From positions 62,001 through 126,000 of the forward strand of contig NZ_JACJTR010000006.1 of assembly GCF_014698795.1 (NCBI RefSeq): DNA of 64,000 bases, in the 5' to 3' direction. This stretch comes from Nostoc sp. FACHB-892 (lineage in GTDB: Bacteria > Cyanobacteriota > Cyanobacteriia > Cyanobacteriales > Nostocaceae). Each line of letters opens with the position of its first letter. The first letter of the stretch is position 1. The translations under genes were made by a program, and so were the position numbers. The notes below the pieces were generated by a model. It ran no database searches and had not been told where the DNA came from. It was given only the letters and a program-made list of their open reading frames with translations. Shown here in pieces: positions 44,352-54,871 of this stretch.

Positions 44352-45296
44352 ATGAAATTTAGCGTCGTCATCAGTACCTATAATCGCTTGAACTTGCTGC
44401 AAAGAGCAATTGACTCGGCTCGTAACCAAACAATCGAGTGCGAGGTGGTTGTTGCCGATGACTGCTCATCTGATGACACCCAAAACTATCTCAAAAGTTT
44501 AGGGGACAAAGTTGTTTATCATCGTAACGAAGTTAACCAGGGCCATGCAGCAACGGTAAATGCTGGAATTGCTAAAGCTAGCGGCGACTGGATTAAGTTT
44601 TTAGATGATGACGACTATTTAGCGCCTAACTGCATAGAAGAGATGGCTAAGGCGATCGCGCTTCGTCCCGATGCTGTAATCTGCTCTTGTGTCGCGGCTC
44701 AGGTGGATAGTAATGAAGTTGAACTCAGTCGCACCCCTCAAGTTGGTCCCGGTTTAGCTTTTTATGTTCCACAGTCCGATATTCACTACGGTATGCTTTT
44801 AGAGCTTGTACCCTTTGGCACACCTGCACAAGTAGCTTGCCGACGTGATGCTTTCCTGCAAACTGGTGGTTGGGATTCCACACTCGATGCTAACTGTGAT
44901 GACATCGATTCGTGGATTCGGATTGCCCAGTTTGGCGATGCTATTTTCCTTAATCAGTGTCTTGCTTACCGCACTATCTGGCCAGGTGCTTATAATCAAA
45001 AGTTTTCTTTGTCTAGACGGTTAGCCACAAATATTTTGATGAAAGAAAAAATTTACGCCTTGGTAAATGAGCAACATCGCTCAAAAATTCCTCATTTTCA
45101 GGATATAAAAAATTATCTGAAACTTCATTGGATTTTAGTAGCACTAAAGCAAAAAAATATCAAGAGTTTTCTTTCAATGATAGATCCGTCTATAATTTCT
45201 CCTCAGTCTTGGAAGTTTTTGCTAACTGCTGCCTCATCACGCCGCTCTCAGGGAAACAATTCTCAGGTTCGCAAACTTGTGTTAATTGAGTCCTAA
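44352..45296 (+). CDS. Family 2 glycosyltransferase
   Basis: The 314-residue protein has the GT-A core: FSVVISTYNRLNLLQRAIDS, then VVADDCSSDDT (nucleotide-sugar binding), and FLDDDDYLAPNCIEEMAKAI with the metal-binding D-x-D. It has no membrane helix. It likely adds a sugar to a surface polysaccharide or exopolysaccharide; acceptor unknown. A family 4 enzyme lies 374 bp downstream. Confidence 0.88.
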   Translation: MKFSVVISTYNRLNLLQRAIDSARNQTIECEVVVADDCSSDDTQNYLKSLGDKVVYHRNEVNQGHAATVNAGIAKASGDWIKFLDDDDYLAPNCIEEMAKAIALRPDAVICSCVAAQVDSNEVELSRTPQVGPGLAFYVPQSDIHYGMLLELVPFGTPAQVACRRDAFLQTGGWDSTLDANCDDIDSWIRIAQFGDAIFLNQCLAYRTIWPGAYNQKFSLSRRLATNILMKEKIYALVNEQHRSKIPHFQDIKNYLKLHWILVALKQKNIKSFLSMIDPSIISPQSWKFLLTAASSRRSQGNNSQVRKLVLIES

Positions 45297-45670
45297 GAAC
45301 CTACGATTATCAAAACCATTAGAGAACTCCAAAAAAAGGAATGCCCAAGTTTTTTGCTATGTTTTCACCCCTGGAACAGGTAAGTATTTCCAAGGTTAAT
45401 TGTAATATGCACAAGGGTTAATAACTACCTGAAAAGGGGAACTATCAGGCATTAAAACCCTGTGGATTTTTCTTGAATCCTACCTTTTTTTATCCCGATT
45501 TATTGAGCCGTTACTGAATAAGTCTTTAAAGCTAAGTGACTGATTATAGACGCTCTTAGTCAGTAGCTAGTGCCAATTTTCGCACTACTGACTGTCGTTG
45601 AAGACCTCAACAAAAATGTTGATTTACACTCAGTTACTTATCTTTATTTTTTATACATATCTCAAAGATT
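45297..45670. other. Intergenic gap between the two glycosyltransferase genes
   Basis: The 374 bp show no gene. There is AT-rich sequence before 45671 that presumably holds the promoter of the second glycosyltransferase gene; no clear terminator is seen. Confidence 0.5.
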
Positions 45671-46729
45671 ATGCGAATCATCCATATTTTGAACCACGTT
45701 CAAGAAATAGGTAACGGGATTGTAAATGTGGCTGTGGATTTGGCTTGTTTGCAGGCAAAATCTGGTTATGAGGTAGCGGTTATTTCTGCTGGTGGTGAAT
45801 ATGAAAAATTACTAGATATGTGTGGTGTCAAACACTACCAATTAGACCAAACCAGGAAACCAATAAATATTATTAAAGCAGCTATGGGTTACGTGGCGAT
45901 CGCAGCAGAATTTCAGCCGGATATCGTTCACGCCCACATGATGACAGGAGTCATCCTGTCCCGTATTTTTAAAGGACATAAATATGCTTTAGTTTCCACA
46001 GTCCACAATGAATTTCAGCGTTCCAGCCTGCTGATGGGTTTAGCTGACAGGGTAATTGCTGTTAGTAAGGCTGTGCGAGATTCTATGGCACGGCGTGGTA
46101 TTTCAGAAAACAAGTTGCGGGTAGTCTGTAATGGAACCTTGGGCAGCCCCCGCACCCGACATATACAAGATTATCAACCTTTACCGTTACAACGTCCAGC
46201 GATCGCTACCGTAGCCGGAATGTATCAACGCAAGGGAATTGCTGAGTTAATCGCTGCCTTTGAAAAAATCGCCTTAGATTTTCCCCAGGCGCATCTTTAT
46301 TTGGTCGGAAATGGGCCTGATAAACAGCTATTTGAGGCACAGGCACAAGCAACTTCTGTAAAAGAACGCATCCATTTTGAAGGCTTCCAGGCGGAACCTC
46401 AACGCTATCTCATATCATGTGACATATTTGTGCTAGCTTCCCACCGTGACCCTTGCCCTTTAGTACTTTCGGAAGCTAGGGAAGCTGGAACTGCCATCGT
46501 TGGCACTCAAGTAGACGGGATTCCTGAAGCTTTGGACAATGGGGAAGCAGGAATTTTAGTACCAACAAAAGATAGTAATGCTTTGGCTGGAGCCTTAGTT
46601 GAATTACTGAGTAATGCAGATATGCTACACGAATGGAAACAGCGGGCAAATCAAAACCTACAGTGGCTGAGTGTTGCCCGCGTTCATCAGGAAACACTAG
46701 CAGTGTATCGTGAATTAATTACAGAGTGA
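45671..46729 (+). CDS. Family 4 glycosyltransferase
   Basis: The 352-residue protein begins MRIIHILNHVQEIGNGIVNV, the glycine loop of GT-B enzymes, with FQPDIVHAHMMTGVI and VSTVHNEF. The C-terminal Rossmann domain holds HLYLVGNGPDK and the E-x7-E stretch in VLSEAREAGTAIVGTQVDG. It transfers a sugar from a nucleotide sugar with retention. Probably works with the upstream family 2 enzyme in surface glycan synthesis. Confidence 0.9.
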   Translation: MRIIHILNHVQEIGNGIVNVAVDLACLQAKSGYEVAVISAGGEYEKLLDMCGVKHYQLDQTRKPINIIKAAMGYVAIAAEFQPDIVHAHMMTGVILSRIFKGHKYALVSTVHNEFQRSSLLMGLADRVIAVSKAVRDSMARRGISENKLRVVCNGTLGSPRTRHIQDYQPLPLQRPAIATVAGMYQRKGIAELIAAFEKIALDFPQAHLYLVGNGPDKQLFEAQAQATSVKERIHFEGFQAEPQRYLISCDIFVLASHRDPCPLVLSEAREAGTAIVGTQVDGIPEALDNGEAGILVPTKDSNALAGALVELLSNADMLHEWKQRANQNLQWLSVARVHQETLAVYRELITE

Positions 46730-46734
46730 GGGCA

Positions 46735-47397
46735 TTAAGAGTGTAGCGATCGCTTTACTTTGAAAGCTACACCTAAAGCACCAAAGACTAGTACACCCAA
46801 AACATTAGTTGATTCAGGTACAGCAGTGTAATAACTAGCCACTCTGACTGGCCCATCTTTATCCACTTGCTCTGCTGGCACTGGTGGAATGATTCCACCA
46901 CCTGGCGCTACATTGGGGTTGGTAGCGAATGGATTGTAAAACAGGCTTCCGTTAGGGATTACGCCACCACTAAAAGTGATGATGTTATCTTTGATGGTAA
47001 CGTCTGTAAAGATATTCTTTAGATCAGGGTTATTAGAGTAACCAATCTTGTGATCTCCATTAACATCTCCCCACTGCACCGACTCATGATCAAATACGGG
47101 AGTAGAATCTGGATTACTATAGGACAGCGTTTTTAAATCAAAGACCAAGCTTTCTATATCATATCCAGTGCCATTTACAAAGTTATTAGCTACATCTGGG
47201 ACACCATATTCTATTACTTGCCCTGGTTGAAACTCTGGCCCAAGTGTTCTTGGGTTTTTTATCTTCAATATGTCTTGGTTTGCCTCTGTCACGATGGTTT
47301 CTACCGAGATGAAGGCTTTCGCTGGTGTCAAAGACAAAAAACTAATTCCTACTGCTCCTAGAACAGATAAGGCTATTTTGGTTGCTATCGTAGTCAT
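46735..47397 (-). CDS. Exported PEP-CTERM protein
   Basis: The 220-residue protein has a signal peptide ending at AKA-FIS (hydrophobic IALSVLGAVGISFLSLTPA) and a C-terminal sorting tail: AVPESTNVLGVLVFGALGVA and then FKVKRSL. This is the PEP-CTERM layout of a Pro-Glu motif, a hydrophobic helix and basic residues, recognised by exosortase. The body has no known domain. Its gene ends 5 bp from the glycosyltransferase, tail to tail; PEP-CTERM proteins often accompany exopolysaccharide genes. Confidence 0.8.
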   Translation of the reverse strand: MTTIATKIALSVLGAVGISFLSLTPAKAFISVETIVTEANQDILKIKNPRTLGPEFQPGQVIEYGVPDVANNFVNGTGYDIESLVFDLKTLSYSNPDSTPVFDHESVQWGDVNGDHKIGYSNNPDLKNIFTDVTIKDNIITFSGGVIPNGSLFYNPFATNPNVAPGGGIIPPVPAEQVDKDGPVRVASYYTAVPESTNVLGVLVFGALGVAFKVKRSLHS

Positions 47398-48066
47398 AAT
47401 TTCTGTCCTCTTTATATTGATTGAGAGAATGCTATACCGCGTGGGTTAAATCAATCGGCAAAAACTCACTTTTAAACTGCTATGTACTTGCTAGATAAAT
47501 AGCGGTTAATGTATGCTTGCTCAGTGATTTTACATCTACTCATAAGTTGATTTATAAAGCAATTCTTGTAATGCTTTATCACAATCACTAGTAATTTCAC
47601 GCAATCTTTATAAAAAATCTAAATTAAAGTTTATTTATTGACAGATGAAACAATATGTGAAGTTGAAATAAATTGGAAAATACCTAATTTTTAACATTTC
47701 CCAAAATCTTTGCAACAAATTAATAGTAACGTGAATTCGACTAGTTATAAGCTGTTACGCATTTAACTTGAACATTTACATACTGATGACTGATGACTGA
47801 TAACCGTTAACCGTCAACAGTTAACGACCCTAAAGAGTGTTTATACAATTTAGGCACGCATCAGCTTATTATGTCCATCTAATTAGCCGTAAAAAATAGC
47901 TCTCCCTGGTTTTACTACGCAAAACCGTCCCTCTCCAAGTCGGAGAGGGACAGGCTTGAACGAAAGTTCAAGGCAGGGAGAGGTTTATCGAACTTACGTT
48001 AATAGTAGGGGCGTACAAATGTACCTCCCTATTAAAATACCTGGTTTTATGCAACTTAAAGGCTCA
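47398..48066. other. Long gap with hairpin repeats
   Basis: The 669 bp contain no gene. About 47928-47985 holds gtccctctccaagtcggaga followed by gggacaggcttgaacgaaag ttcaaggcagggagagg, a nested hairpin repeat of the kind dispersed in cyanobacterial genomes. About 47785-47825 is a run of ctgatga/gttaac(c) repeats. The first part would hold the promoter of the PEP-CTERM gene. Confidence 0.5.
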
Positions 48067-51000
48067 TTAGCTGATAAGTTTCTTGGAAAATCCACGCAAC
48101 CGGATTAACACTGGCTTCGCCCAATTTCCACCTAGCAAATCGTGCAGCAGAATATAAAAACAGGGAATGATAAACAATGTCAGCATTGTAGCGATCGCCA
48201 TTCCAAAGAAAACTACAATCCCTAAAGGCTGCAAAAACTCAGAACCTTCGCCAATGCCCAATGCCAAAGGAAACAGTCCCAAGATAGTGGTGACTGTAGT
48301 CATGATAATTGGGCGCAAGCGTTGAGGGGCAGCTTTCATAATGGCAATTTGGCGAGTACAACCAATTTCATCCCGAATTTGGTTCGCCAGTTCTACCATT
48401 AGAATCCCTGCGTTTACCACAATTCCCACCAGCAAGACGACACCAACAATTACAGTCGCGCCGATCGCAGTTTGGGTAATGTAAAGTCCAAAAATTCCCC
48501 CAGCTAATGCCAGTGGTACGGTGAAGATAATTACCAACGGGTCAATGAGCGAATTGTATTGCACCGCCATGACTACAAAGATTAGGAACACTGCCAACGC
48601 TCCCAAAGTTTTTAAAGCATCCTGAAGTTGTTGATTAGTTTCTTGGGCAGAACTAGGCACAATTGAAACGCCATCAGGTAAGTTTACATCTTGGAGTACC
48701 TGGTTGACTTCTGCGATCGCTTCACCAAGACTAGCTCCCTCACTCAGATTGCCTGCCACAATAAAAGCTTGGCGCTGATTAATCCGTTGCACCTCACCAG
48801 GCGCTTGACCTTCTTGAATGTTCGCAACATCCGAAAGACGGATTAGTTGATTGTTTTCTGTAAATAGCGGTAATTGTTCTAGCTGGGAAGGACGCGCAAT
48901 TGCTTCTTTATTTAGCTGCACCCGCACATCAACTAAACGATTACCGCGTTGAATTTGCGTGGGAACTGAACCTTCAATTGCTGTTTGAACTGTTGCACCA
49001 ATTTGTTGAGCGCTCAACCCTAAAGCCGAAACTCTTTCCCAGTCGGGGCGAATTTGTATTTCCGGTTGCCGGGGGTCGGCATCTGGTCGGAATGTCGCTA
49101 ATTTTGCCCTTTCTTGCAATGCTTGCAGCACTTGTGCCCCTGCTTGCGTTAAGTTTTCTTCATTCTCACCTTGCAGAATCACGTCAACGTCTGATCCTTG
49201 CACTGGAGAATTACTCAAAATTAAACCCCGCACCTGACCAGGGTTGAGGCGCAACAGAATTCCTGCTAAGTTGAGTTTGTTAAATTCCTGAGTTACTTTT
49301 TTGACGAAAGCTTCTACATCTGTGCCTGATTTTAGATTGATGGTGCTGCTGGCACGTAAAGGATTTTCTGTAGTACTGCTACCAAACAAAGAACCACCCA
49401 CAGTTGTGAAAGCAGACTCGGTTTCTGGTTGTTTGAGCAAAATGTCATCGACAATTTGCATAACTTTCTCAGAAGTTGCTAAAGGTGTACCAGGAGGAAA
49501 CTGCGCTCTCAAGGTAGCTTGACCAGTACTGATGCGGGGTAAAATTTCTTGGGGAATTTGACCAAACATAAAGAAAGTGCCGCCGCCTAAAATTAACAAA
49601 GCAGCGATAACGACAAGGAGCCGATAGCGTAAAACCTTGGTTAAGAAATTACTGTATCCTCGTGTAGCATCTTCAAATCGGTGATTAAACTGTCTAAGCA
49701 ACCAAAATTCACTAATCCGACTAGACCAGCGAATTCCCAAGAGTCGAGAAGATAGCATCGGCACTACTGTGATTGCGACGACAAGGGATGCTGCAACTGC
49801 GAAGCTAATTGTCAGAATCAGTTCATTAAATAGCAGTGCAATAAAGCCGCCAATTAAGAGGAATGGCACTACAGAAACTAAGTTAGCACCTGTAGCAGCA
49901 ACTAAAGCAGATTCTACTTCTTGGGAAGCATTAATGGCACTGTCAATAAAGAATTTTGAATTTCTCCTCTGCCCCTCTCCCTCCATCTCTTTCTGATTGG
50001 GAGTCATCCCTGTTTTTTCGGAAATGTTCTCCAAAATCACAACCGATGTATCAATTGCTTGACCGACTCCTAATGTCAGACCTGCTAAACTAAACACATT
50101 CAAAGTCAAGCCAAAGATTTTCATCAGAGCGATCGCTGTTAGAGTACACAACGGAATCGTCAAACTGATAATCAATGTTTGTCTGAATGATCCCAAAAAT
50201 AACAACACTGCTGCTGCTGCTAACAATGCTCCAGAAAGCCCTGAAAAGATGACATCATTTAAAGAGTTACGGATGAAAACAGATTCATCTGTAGTGGGAC
50301 TCAAAGTCATATCTGCTGGAATTAAACCCGATTGTCGTAATTGTTCAATTCGCCGCTTCACAGCGTCTACAACGGTAATTGTGTTCGCTTCAGGCTGCTT
50401 TTGAATTGAAAATTTCACAGCAGGCTGACGATTCAGGTAAACAAATAGTCGCTGGTCTTCAGTATCATCAATTACCTCAGCAAAGTCTCGCAAGTAGACG
50501 CGGCGGGAAGGTGCAGGGGTAGTAGTGGTAGTGCTAGTGGTATTACTACTACTATTAGTGGTATTAGCACTAGCAGGAGAAGAAACTTCCAAAGAAAGGT
50601 TTTCAATTTCTCTGGCATTTTGGAAGCGTCCTACAGTCCGAGTCAATGGCTCGGAAGTTTGCCCCAGAATCCGGCCACCAGAAGTATCTTGGTTACGGGC
50701 TGTTAATTCATCTAAAACATCATTTAACCCGACACCCAAAGCTTGCAATCGGTTTAAGTCAACAAGTACTCGTACTTCTTCCTCAGCACCGCCAGATACA
50801 TCGACTGAAGCGACTCCCGGCACGACACTGAGTTCACGCGTTAACTCTTCATCAGCAAATACGCGTAAATCTTTACCTGGCAAAGAGGCAGATGTCAATG
50901 CCAATTCATAAACTGGCAATTGGGAAGGATCGACTTTGAATAGACGCGGTTCCTCTATCGTATCTGGGAGTTGTCCTCGATTTCGGTTAAAAGCAGCAGT

Positions 51001-51360
51001 AGCATCGTTTAAGGCTTGGTCAATATCGCCCCCTGGTTGGAAGTATAAATCGAGGCTGACTTGTCCCTCACGGGTGCGGGAAAAAACTTGTACTACATTC
51101 TCTGTTGCCCTTAAAGCTTCTTCTAACGGCCTGGTGATTTCATCCACTGCTACTTCTGGTGAAATACCAGGAGCTTCTAGCCGAACCCCAATTCTTGGAT
51201 AGGTAATTGCCGGTAGGAGATCGACTTGGATCGTTGTGAGAAAAAATACGCCAATGACAACTACTGCCACGGTGAGCATGAGTGTGCCAATGTGCTGGCG
51301 GATAGCGATCGCACTAAGACTAAATCCGCTATTGCCATTATTATTGTTCGCCTGTTGCAT
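48067..51360 (-). CDS. RND efflux transporter, HAE1/AcrB-like
   Basis: The 1097-residue inner-membrane pump has the RND pattern: a first helix (MLTVAVVVIGVFFLTTIQVD), a large periplasmic loop, helices 2-6 including GLTLGVGQAIDTSVVILENI (with the conserved Asp of the proton relay), the second loop, and helices 8-12 with VGIVVNAGILMVE. The Gln/Asn/Thr-rich insert near residues 265-285 is unusual. It works as a trimer with the adaptor encoded upstream and an outer-membrane TolC-like channel that is not in this window. Substrate unknown. Confidence 0.93.
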   Translation of the reverse strand: MQQANNNNGNSGFSLSAIAIRQHIGTLMLTVAVVVIGVFFLTTIQVDLLPAITYPRIGVRLEAPGISPEVAVDEITRPLEEALRATENVVQVFSRTREGQVSLDLYFQPGGDIDQALNDATAAFNRNRGQLPDTIEEPRLFKVDPSQLPVYELALTSASLPGKDLRVFADEELTRELSVVPGVASVDVSGGAEEEVRVLVDLNRLQALGVGLNDVLDELTARNQDTSGGRILGQTSEPLTRTVGRFQNAREIENLSLEVSSPASANTTNSSSNTTSTTTTTPAPSRRVYLRDFAEVIDDTEDQRLFVYLNRQPAVKFSIQKQPEANTITVVDAVKRRIEQLRQSGLIPADMTLSPTTDESVFIRNSLNDVIFSGLSGALLAAAAVLLFLGSFRQTLIISLTIPLCTLTAIALMKIFGLTLNVFSLAGLTLGVGQAIDTSVVILENISEKTGMTPNQKEMEGEGQRRNSKFFIDSAINASQEVESALVAATGANLVSVVPFLLIGGFIALLFNELILTISFAVAASLVVAITVVPMLSSRLLGIRWSSRISEFWLLRQFNHRFEDATRGYSNFLTKVLRYRLLVVIAALLILGGGTFFMFGQIPQEILPRISTGQATLRAQFPPGTPLATSEKVMQIVDDILLKQPETESAFTTVGGSLFGSSTTENPLRASSTINLKSGTDVEAFVKKVTQEFNKLNLAGILLRLNPGQVRGLILSNSPVQGSDVDVILQGENEENLTQAGAQVLQALQERAKLATFRPDADPRQPEIQIRPDWERVSALGLSAQQIGATVQTAIEGSVPTQIQRGNRLVDVRVQLNKEAIARPSQLEQLPLFTENNQLIRLSDVANIQEGQAPGEVQRINQRQAFIVAGNLSEGASLGEAIAEVNQVLQDVNLPDGVSIVPSSAQETNQQLQDALKTLGALAVFLIFVVMAVQYNSLIDPLVIIFTVPLALAGGIFGLYITQTAIGATVIVGVVLLVGIVVNAGILMVELANQIRDEIGCTRQIAIMKAAPQRLRPIIMTTVTTILGLFPLALGIGEGSEFLQPLGIVVFFGMAIATMLTLFIIPCFYILLHDLLGGNWAKPVLIRLRGFSKKLIS

Positions 51361-51428
51361 GATACTAAGTGATAAGTGCTGACTACTAAGTACTTTTTTC
51401 CTTGGTATGGTGGTTACTACTCACCCTA

Positions 51429-53027
51429 CTATTGCTTTTCTGAAAGAATTGAAAGACTTACAGTGTCACCTTCTTTTAACGGCTTACCACTACGAACAAC
51501 ATAACGCTCTCCCGCTTGCAAACCGGATAAAATTTCCACTCTCGCATCAGCTCTTTTTCCCAACATTACGGCTCGTGCTGTTACTTTGGTTTTGCCTTCT
51601 GTGTCTTGGACGACAAATATTTCCCCACTTCGGTCTTGTGACTTTGCTTCTGCCATCCCAGATGTGTTAGGTGGGGAAGACTGCTGTACATTTGTTTGCG
51701 TCTCCCCTGTACCCTTGGAGTTCTTAGCGCCTGCTTGTTTTTGAATAGCTGTTTGTGGCACGACTACGCGTTGTTGTGTCTGGTTTTCAAAATTGACTCG
51801 CGCCAGCAGTCCACTACCAATTTTCCCTTGAGTGTTGGGAATCACTACTTCTACTGGTATTAAGCGAGCTGTAGCATCGGCAGCTGGAGAAATGCGCGTA
51901 ACTCTGCCAATTAATGTTTCGTTGGGGAAGGCGTCTAAGCGGACTTGTACAGATTGCCCAACCTGAATTTGTGCCAGTTCTAATTCGGAAACTTGCACTA
52001 CGACTTTGACACGGTTAAAATCGCCGATTTTCAAGACTTCGCTACCTGCTTGCAGAAGGTTGCCAGGTTCTGTCACTTTTTCTGTGACTATGCCATTGAT
52101 GGGGGATGTCAGTTGGGCGTAAGACCTGCGCTCTTTGGTTTGAGCAACCAATGCCTGCTGGGCCAGTACTCTACCTTGGGCGGCAGCGACGGCTTGCTGT
52201 TCAGTACGCATCTGCTCTTGGGCTGCCCGTAGTGCCTGTGCTGCTGTTTTTGCCTGGGTACGTGCTTGCTGGGCAGTTTGTTCAGCGATCGCTCCGGCTT
52301 TGAATAGATTCTGTTGCCGTTGTGAGTCTGCCTGAGCTTGCACCACTTCTAGCCGCGCCCGCTCAACGTCTGCACGGGCATTGCTTACCTGATTGGTTGC
52401 CCTAGCTACTTCTGATTTTAGGGCTGCTAGTTCTGCTTCTGCTTGCTTTAATTCGGTCATAAGTATGGCATCATCTAACTGCCCAACGTTCTGCCCAAGC
52501 TTTACCGTATCGCCCACATCTAAGTTCAAAGCCAACAACCGGGCTTCCACCTGCGATCGCAATGATACAATCCGAAACGGTGTTGTATTACCTGTATATT
52601 CTGGTGATTTTTGCAGCAAGTCAGTTCGAGCGATCGCCACATCTACAGGTGTTGCACCACCGCGTTCTCTACTACCAGGTTGCTGAGATTGTGCTTTGGC
52701 TGATTCTTTGGGCAGTGATCCGCAACTTGCCGTCAGCAGTCCTATACCTACCAAACAGGGAATTAATAAACGTCTTACAGAAGTGGAGGAAAAAAAGTAA
52801 TTTTCTCCTTTCCCTTTTCCATTTGTTGCACTAGTGCTGTTTGCAAGAAGTCTACTTTTCAAATCTGCGTTGGCGCAGTCCGCACTTTGACAAAGCTCAG
52901 TGACCACCGCAGGCATTACTACCTCAGTCTTCACAACTGAATCTATCTGGATATTAATGAGCTGTTTGGCAACTATCGGATCTGTCTTTTTCACCTGTTC
53001 GTGCGGCCTATTCATATCCAAAATCAT
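51429..53027 (-). CDS. RND efflux periplasmic adaptor (membrane fusion protein)
   Basis: The 532-residue protein has the HlyD/AcrA architecture. A lipoprotein-like or signal-anchor region (LIPCLVGIGLLTASCGSLPK, Cys after TAS) lies about 95-115 residues from the annotated start, so translation may begin later. Then come a biotinyl-lipoyl half (LRSQVEARLLALNLDVGDTV), a long coiled-coil hairpin rich in Ala/Gln, and beta-barrel domains. A Gln/Ser-rich insert lies at about 425-460. It is 68 bp upstream of the pump gene in one operon. Confidence 0.88.
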   Translation of the reverse strand: MILDMNRPHEQVKKTDPIVAKQLINIQIDSVVKTEVVMPAVVTELCQSADCANADLKSRLLANSTSATNGKGKGENYFFSSTSVRRLLIPCLVGIGLLTASCGSLPKESAKAQSQQPGSRERGGATPVDVAIARTDLLQKSPEYTGNTTPFRIVSLRSQVEARLLALNLDVGDTVKLGQNVGQLDDAILMTELKQAEAELAALKSEVARATNQVSNARADVERARLEVVQAQADSQRQQNLFKAGAIAEQTAQQARTQAKTAAQALRAAQEQMRTEQQAVAAAQGRVLAQQALVAQTKERRSYAQLTSPINGIVTEKVTEPGNLLQAGSEVLKIGDFNRVKVVVQVSELELAQIQVGQSVQVRLDAFPNETLIGRVTRISPAADATARLIPVEVVIPNTQGKIGSGLLARVNFENQTQQRVVVPQTAIQKQAGAKNSKGTGETQTNVQQSSPPNTSGMAEAKSQDRSGEIFVVQDTEGKTKVTARAVMLGKRADARVEILSGLQAGERYVVRSGKPLKEGDTVSLSILSEKQ

Positions 53028-53609
53028 TTATTTTTCTCTTATTGGGGAGCTTTTGGGGTTAAACAGCCGTGTTTTATCAAGTAATTCTGAGAAATATCAT
53101 TAACAAAAACGGCGAGAATTCATAAGCTGTCTAACAGTAATTTTCTGTATCAGAAAATTACTGTTTTCCCACAAAATTCCAAAATTTCTCACCGCTCTAC
53201 TTCTTACGCAGAGGTAGATAATCTTCTTGCAGATAATAAATTATAAACTTAGTATAAAGATTTGTCAGTTTTCTGAAATCTACCCATAGGAGAAATCTGG
53301 CTTTTCCTAAAGATATGAAATTTTTTTGCTCTATATCATAAAATCCGCGATATTACAATAGCTGTCCTTATTTTTACATATTTATTTTTATCTTAGTACA
53401 AATACTAGTACTTGTAAAAGTTTATTTAATTGATTTTATTAAGAATATTAAAGATTTATTACTTTTTAGCTTTATAATTTATTGGAAAACACTATTTTTC
53501 TTACGCTCCTTGCGTAATATGCAAGAAACAGGGCGATAAGTACCATAACAACAGCAAGAATGAAGTTTTTTACTAGAAATATATTTGCGTTAGGTGAGGA
53601 AGGTAAGGC
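53028..53609. other. Intergenic gap between divergent genes
   Basis: 582 bp, very AT-rich, between the adaptor gene and the bilin lyase gene, which are divergent. It contains a short inverted repeat (acagtaattttctgta with tcagaaaattactgt, about 53138-53165). It presumably carries both promoters. No gene seen. Confidence 0.5.
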
Positions 53610-54149
53610 ATGACATCATTGCTCAAAATCGTACAATCCACTGATGAATCCCAGATTTCCGAATTTTTTCGGGAATCAGGAGGTAAGTGGCGATCGCAAC
53701 GACGCTACTACACTCTACCGGAGGGAGAAACTAAAGAGATAGAAAGTATAGTTACGATCAATTTTCTAGAGCAAGGCTGTGATGAACTGCAAAAGCTAGC
53801 TCAGATGCACGATTTGCCTGATACAGGTAGTTTAATCTGTGGTGCAGCAGTTGTATGGGAAAGTACGGATGTGTCCAAGACAAAGAAAGAGTCGCAAGGC
53901 TCAACAATATTTGGAGTGATGGGAAACATTTTGTATCGCGATCGCGGTTTTGCCATATCCAAACCAGTCACCGCCCAGTATTATTTCTCCAACCCAAAAA
54001 CACTGTGTTTGCGAACTGAATACAACGGTTCAGTCTTTGAGGAAGAGTTAAAGCTAATTGGCAGCAAATACCGCACCAGGCAGACGATCATCTCTCGTGC
54101 TGGTGAACAGTTGATGATTGGGCAATATTTAGAAAAGAGAATAGATTAG
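53610..54149 (+). CDS. cpcS: CpcS/CpeS-type phycobiliprotein lyase
   Basis: The 179-residue protein is of the length of CpcS/CpeS lyases. It reads ISEFFRESGGKWRSQRRYYT, then GAAVVWES and VMGNILYRDRGFAIS, patterns of the lipocalin-like lyase fold. These attach phycocyanobilin to Cys-82/84 of phycobiliproteins. Which of the several paralogous lyases it represents cannot be told from the sequence alone. Confidence 0.75.
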   Translation: MTSLLKIVQSTDESQISEFFRESGGKWRSQRRYYTLPEGETKEIESIVTINFLEQGCDELQKLAQMHDLPDTGSLICGAAVVWESTDVSKTKKESQGSTIFGVMGNILYRDRGFAISKPVTAQYYFSNPKTLCLRTEYNGSVFEEELKLIGSKYRTRQTIISRAGEQLMIGQYLEKRID

Positions 54150-54394
54150 TTTCTTCCCCACTCCCTTTCTACGCAAATACTTTCAAAATCAAAACGAACT
54201 CCTATATAACTTTTTATAACAGTTTTGAAAATTTCCCCCAGAAAGTTAGTTGCTATGTCATCATGGGAAGTGAAATGAGAATTAATTCGGCGACAGTGTT
54301 TGTTTTTAGTATTGACAGGCTTTTTCCTTTTGGTATTACAGACTTCTCTCCGAAATCTAAATCTCTACAAACTATATGATTTTGGAGACATTTG

Positions 54395-54721
54395 ATGTCA
54401 ATTTACGTTGGTAACCTCTCCTATGAAGTTACACAAGATGCGCTGAGTGCTGTATTTGCAGAATATGGTGCTGTAAAGCGTGTTCAGCTACCTACTGACC
54501 GTGAAACAGGCCGTTTACGCGGCTTTGCTTTCGTGGAAATGAGTTCAGAAGATGAAGAAACCAAAGCTATTGAAGCACTTGATGGTGCTGAATGGCTGGG
54601 CCGTGACCTTAAAGTGAATAAGGCAAAGCCCAGAGAAGACCGAGGTGGTTCCTTCGGTGGTGGTAATCGTGGTGGTGGCGGCGGCTATAACCGTGGCGGT
54701 GGCGGTGGTGGTCGCTACTAA
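54395..54721 (+). CDS. RRM-type RNA-binding protein with Gly-rich tail
   Basis: From ATG 54395 (an ggag ribosome site 8 bp upstream) the protein has 108 residues. RNP2 is IYVGNLSYEV and RNP1 is LRGFAFVEM, followed by a tail of Gly, Arg, Asn and Tyr (RGGGGGYNRGGGGG). This is the cyanobacterial Rbp family of RNA chaperones, some cold induced. A terminator follows. Confidence 0.95.
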   Translation: MSIYVGNLSYEVTQDALSAVFAEYGAVKRVQLPTDRETGRLRGFAFVEMSSEDEETKAIEALDGAEWLGRDLKVNKAKPREDRGGSFGGGNRGGGGGYNRGGGGGGRY

Positions 54722-54756
54722 ACTAGATAGGCGAAAGTCATTTAGTTGAATCTAGA

Positions 54757-54790
54757 AAAGGCTCAGGCAGTAATGCTTGAGCCTTTTTTA
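54757..54790 (+). terminator. Terminator of the RNA-binding protein gene
   Basis: AAAGGCTCA...TGAGCCTTT forms a nine-pair stem followed by a T-run, 36 bp after the stop codon. Confidence 0.85.
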
Positions 54791-54871
54791 TGCAAAACTT
54801 TACTCGTGAATAGTACTCAATAGAATGACAAGTAAGGATTTTGGTGAATTTGCTTGCATTTGGATGCTCCC

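Noticed and set aside
49769..49996. Plus-strand frames within the RND transporter gene
   Set aside because: Opposite-strand shadows; the transporter frame is continuous and matches the family.
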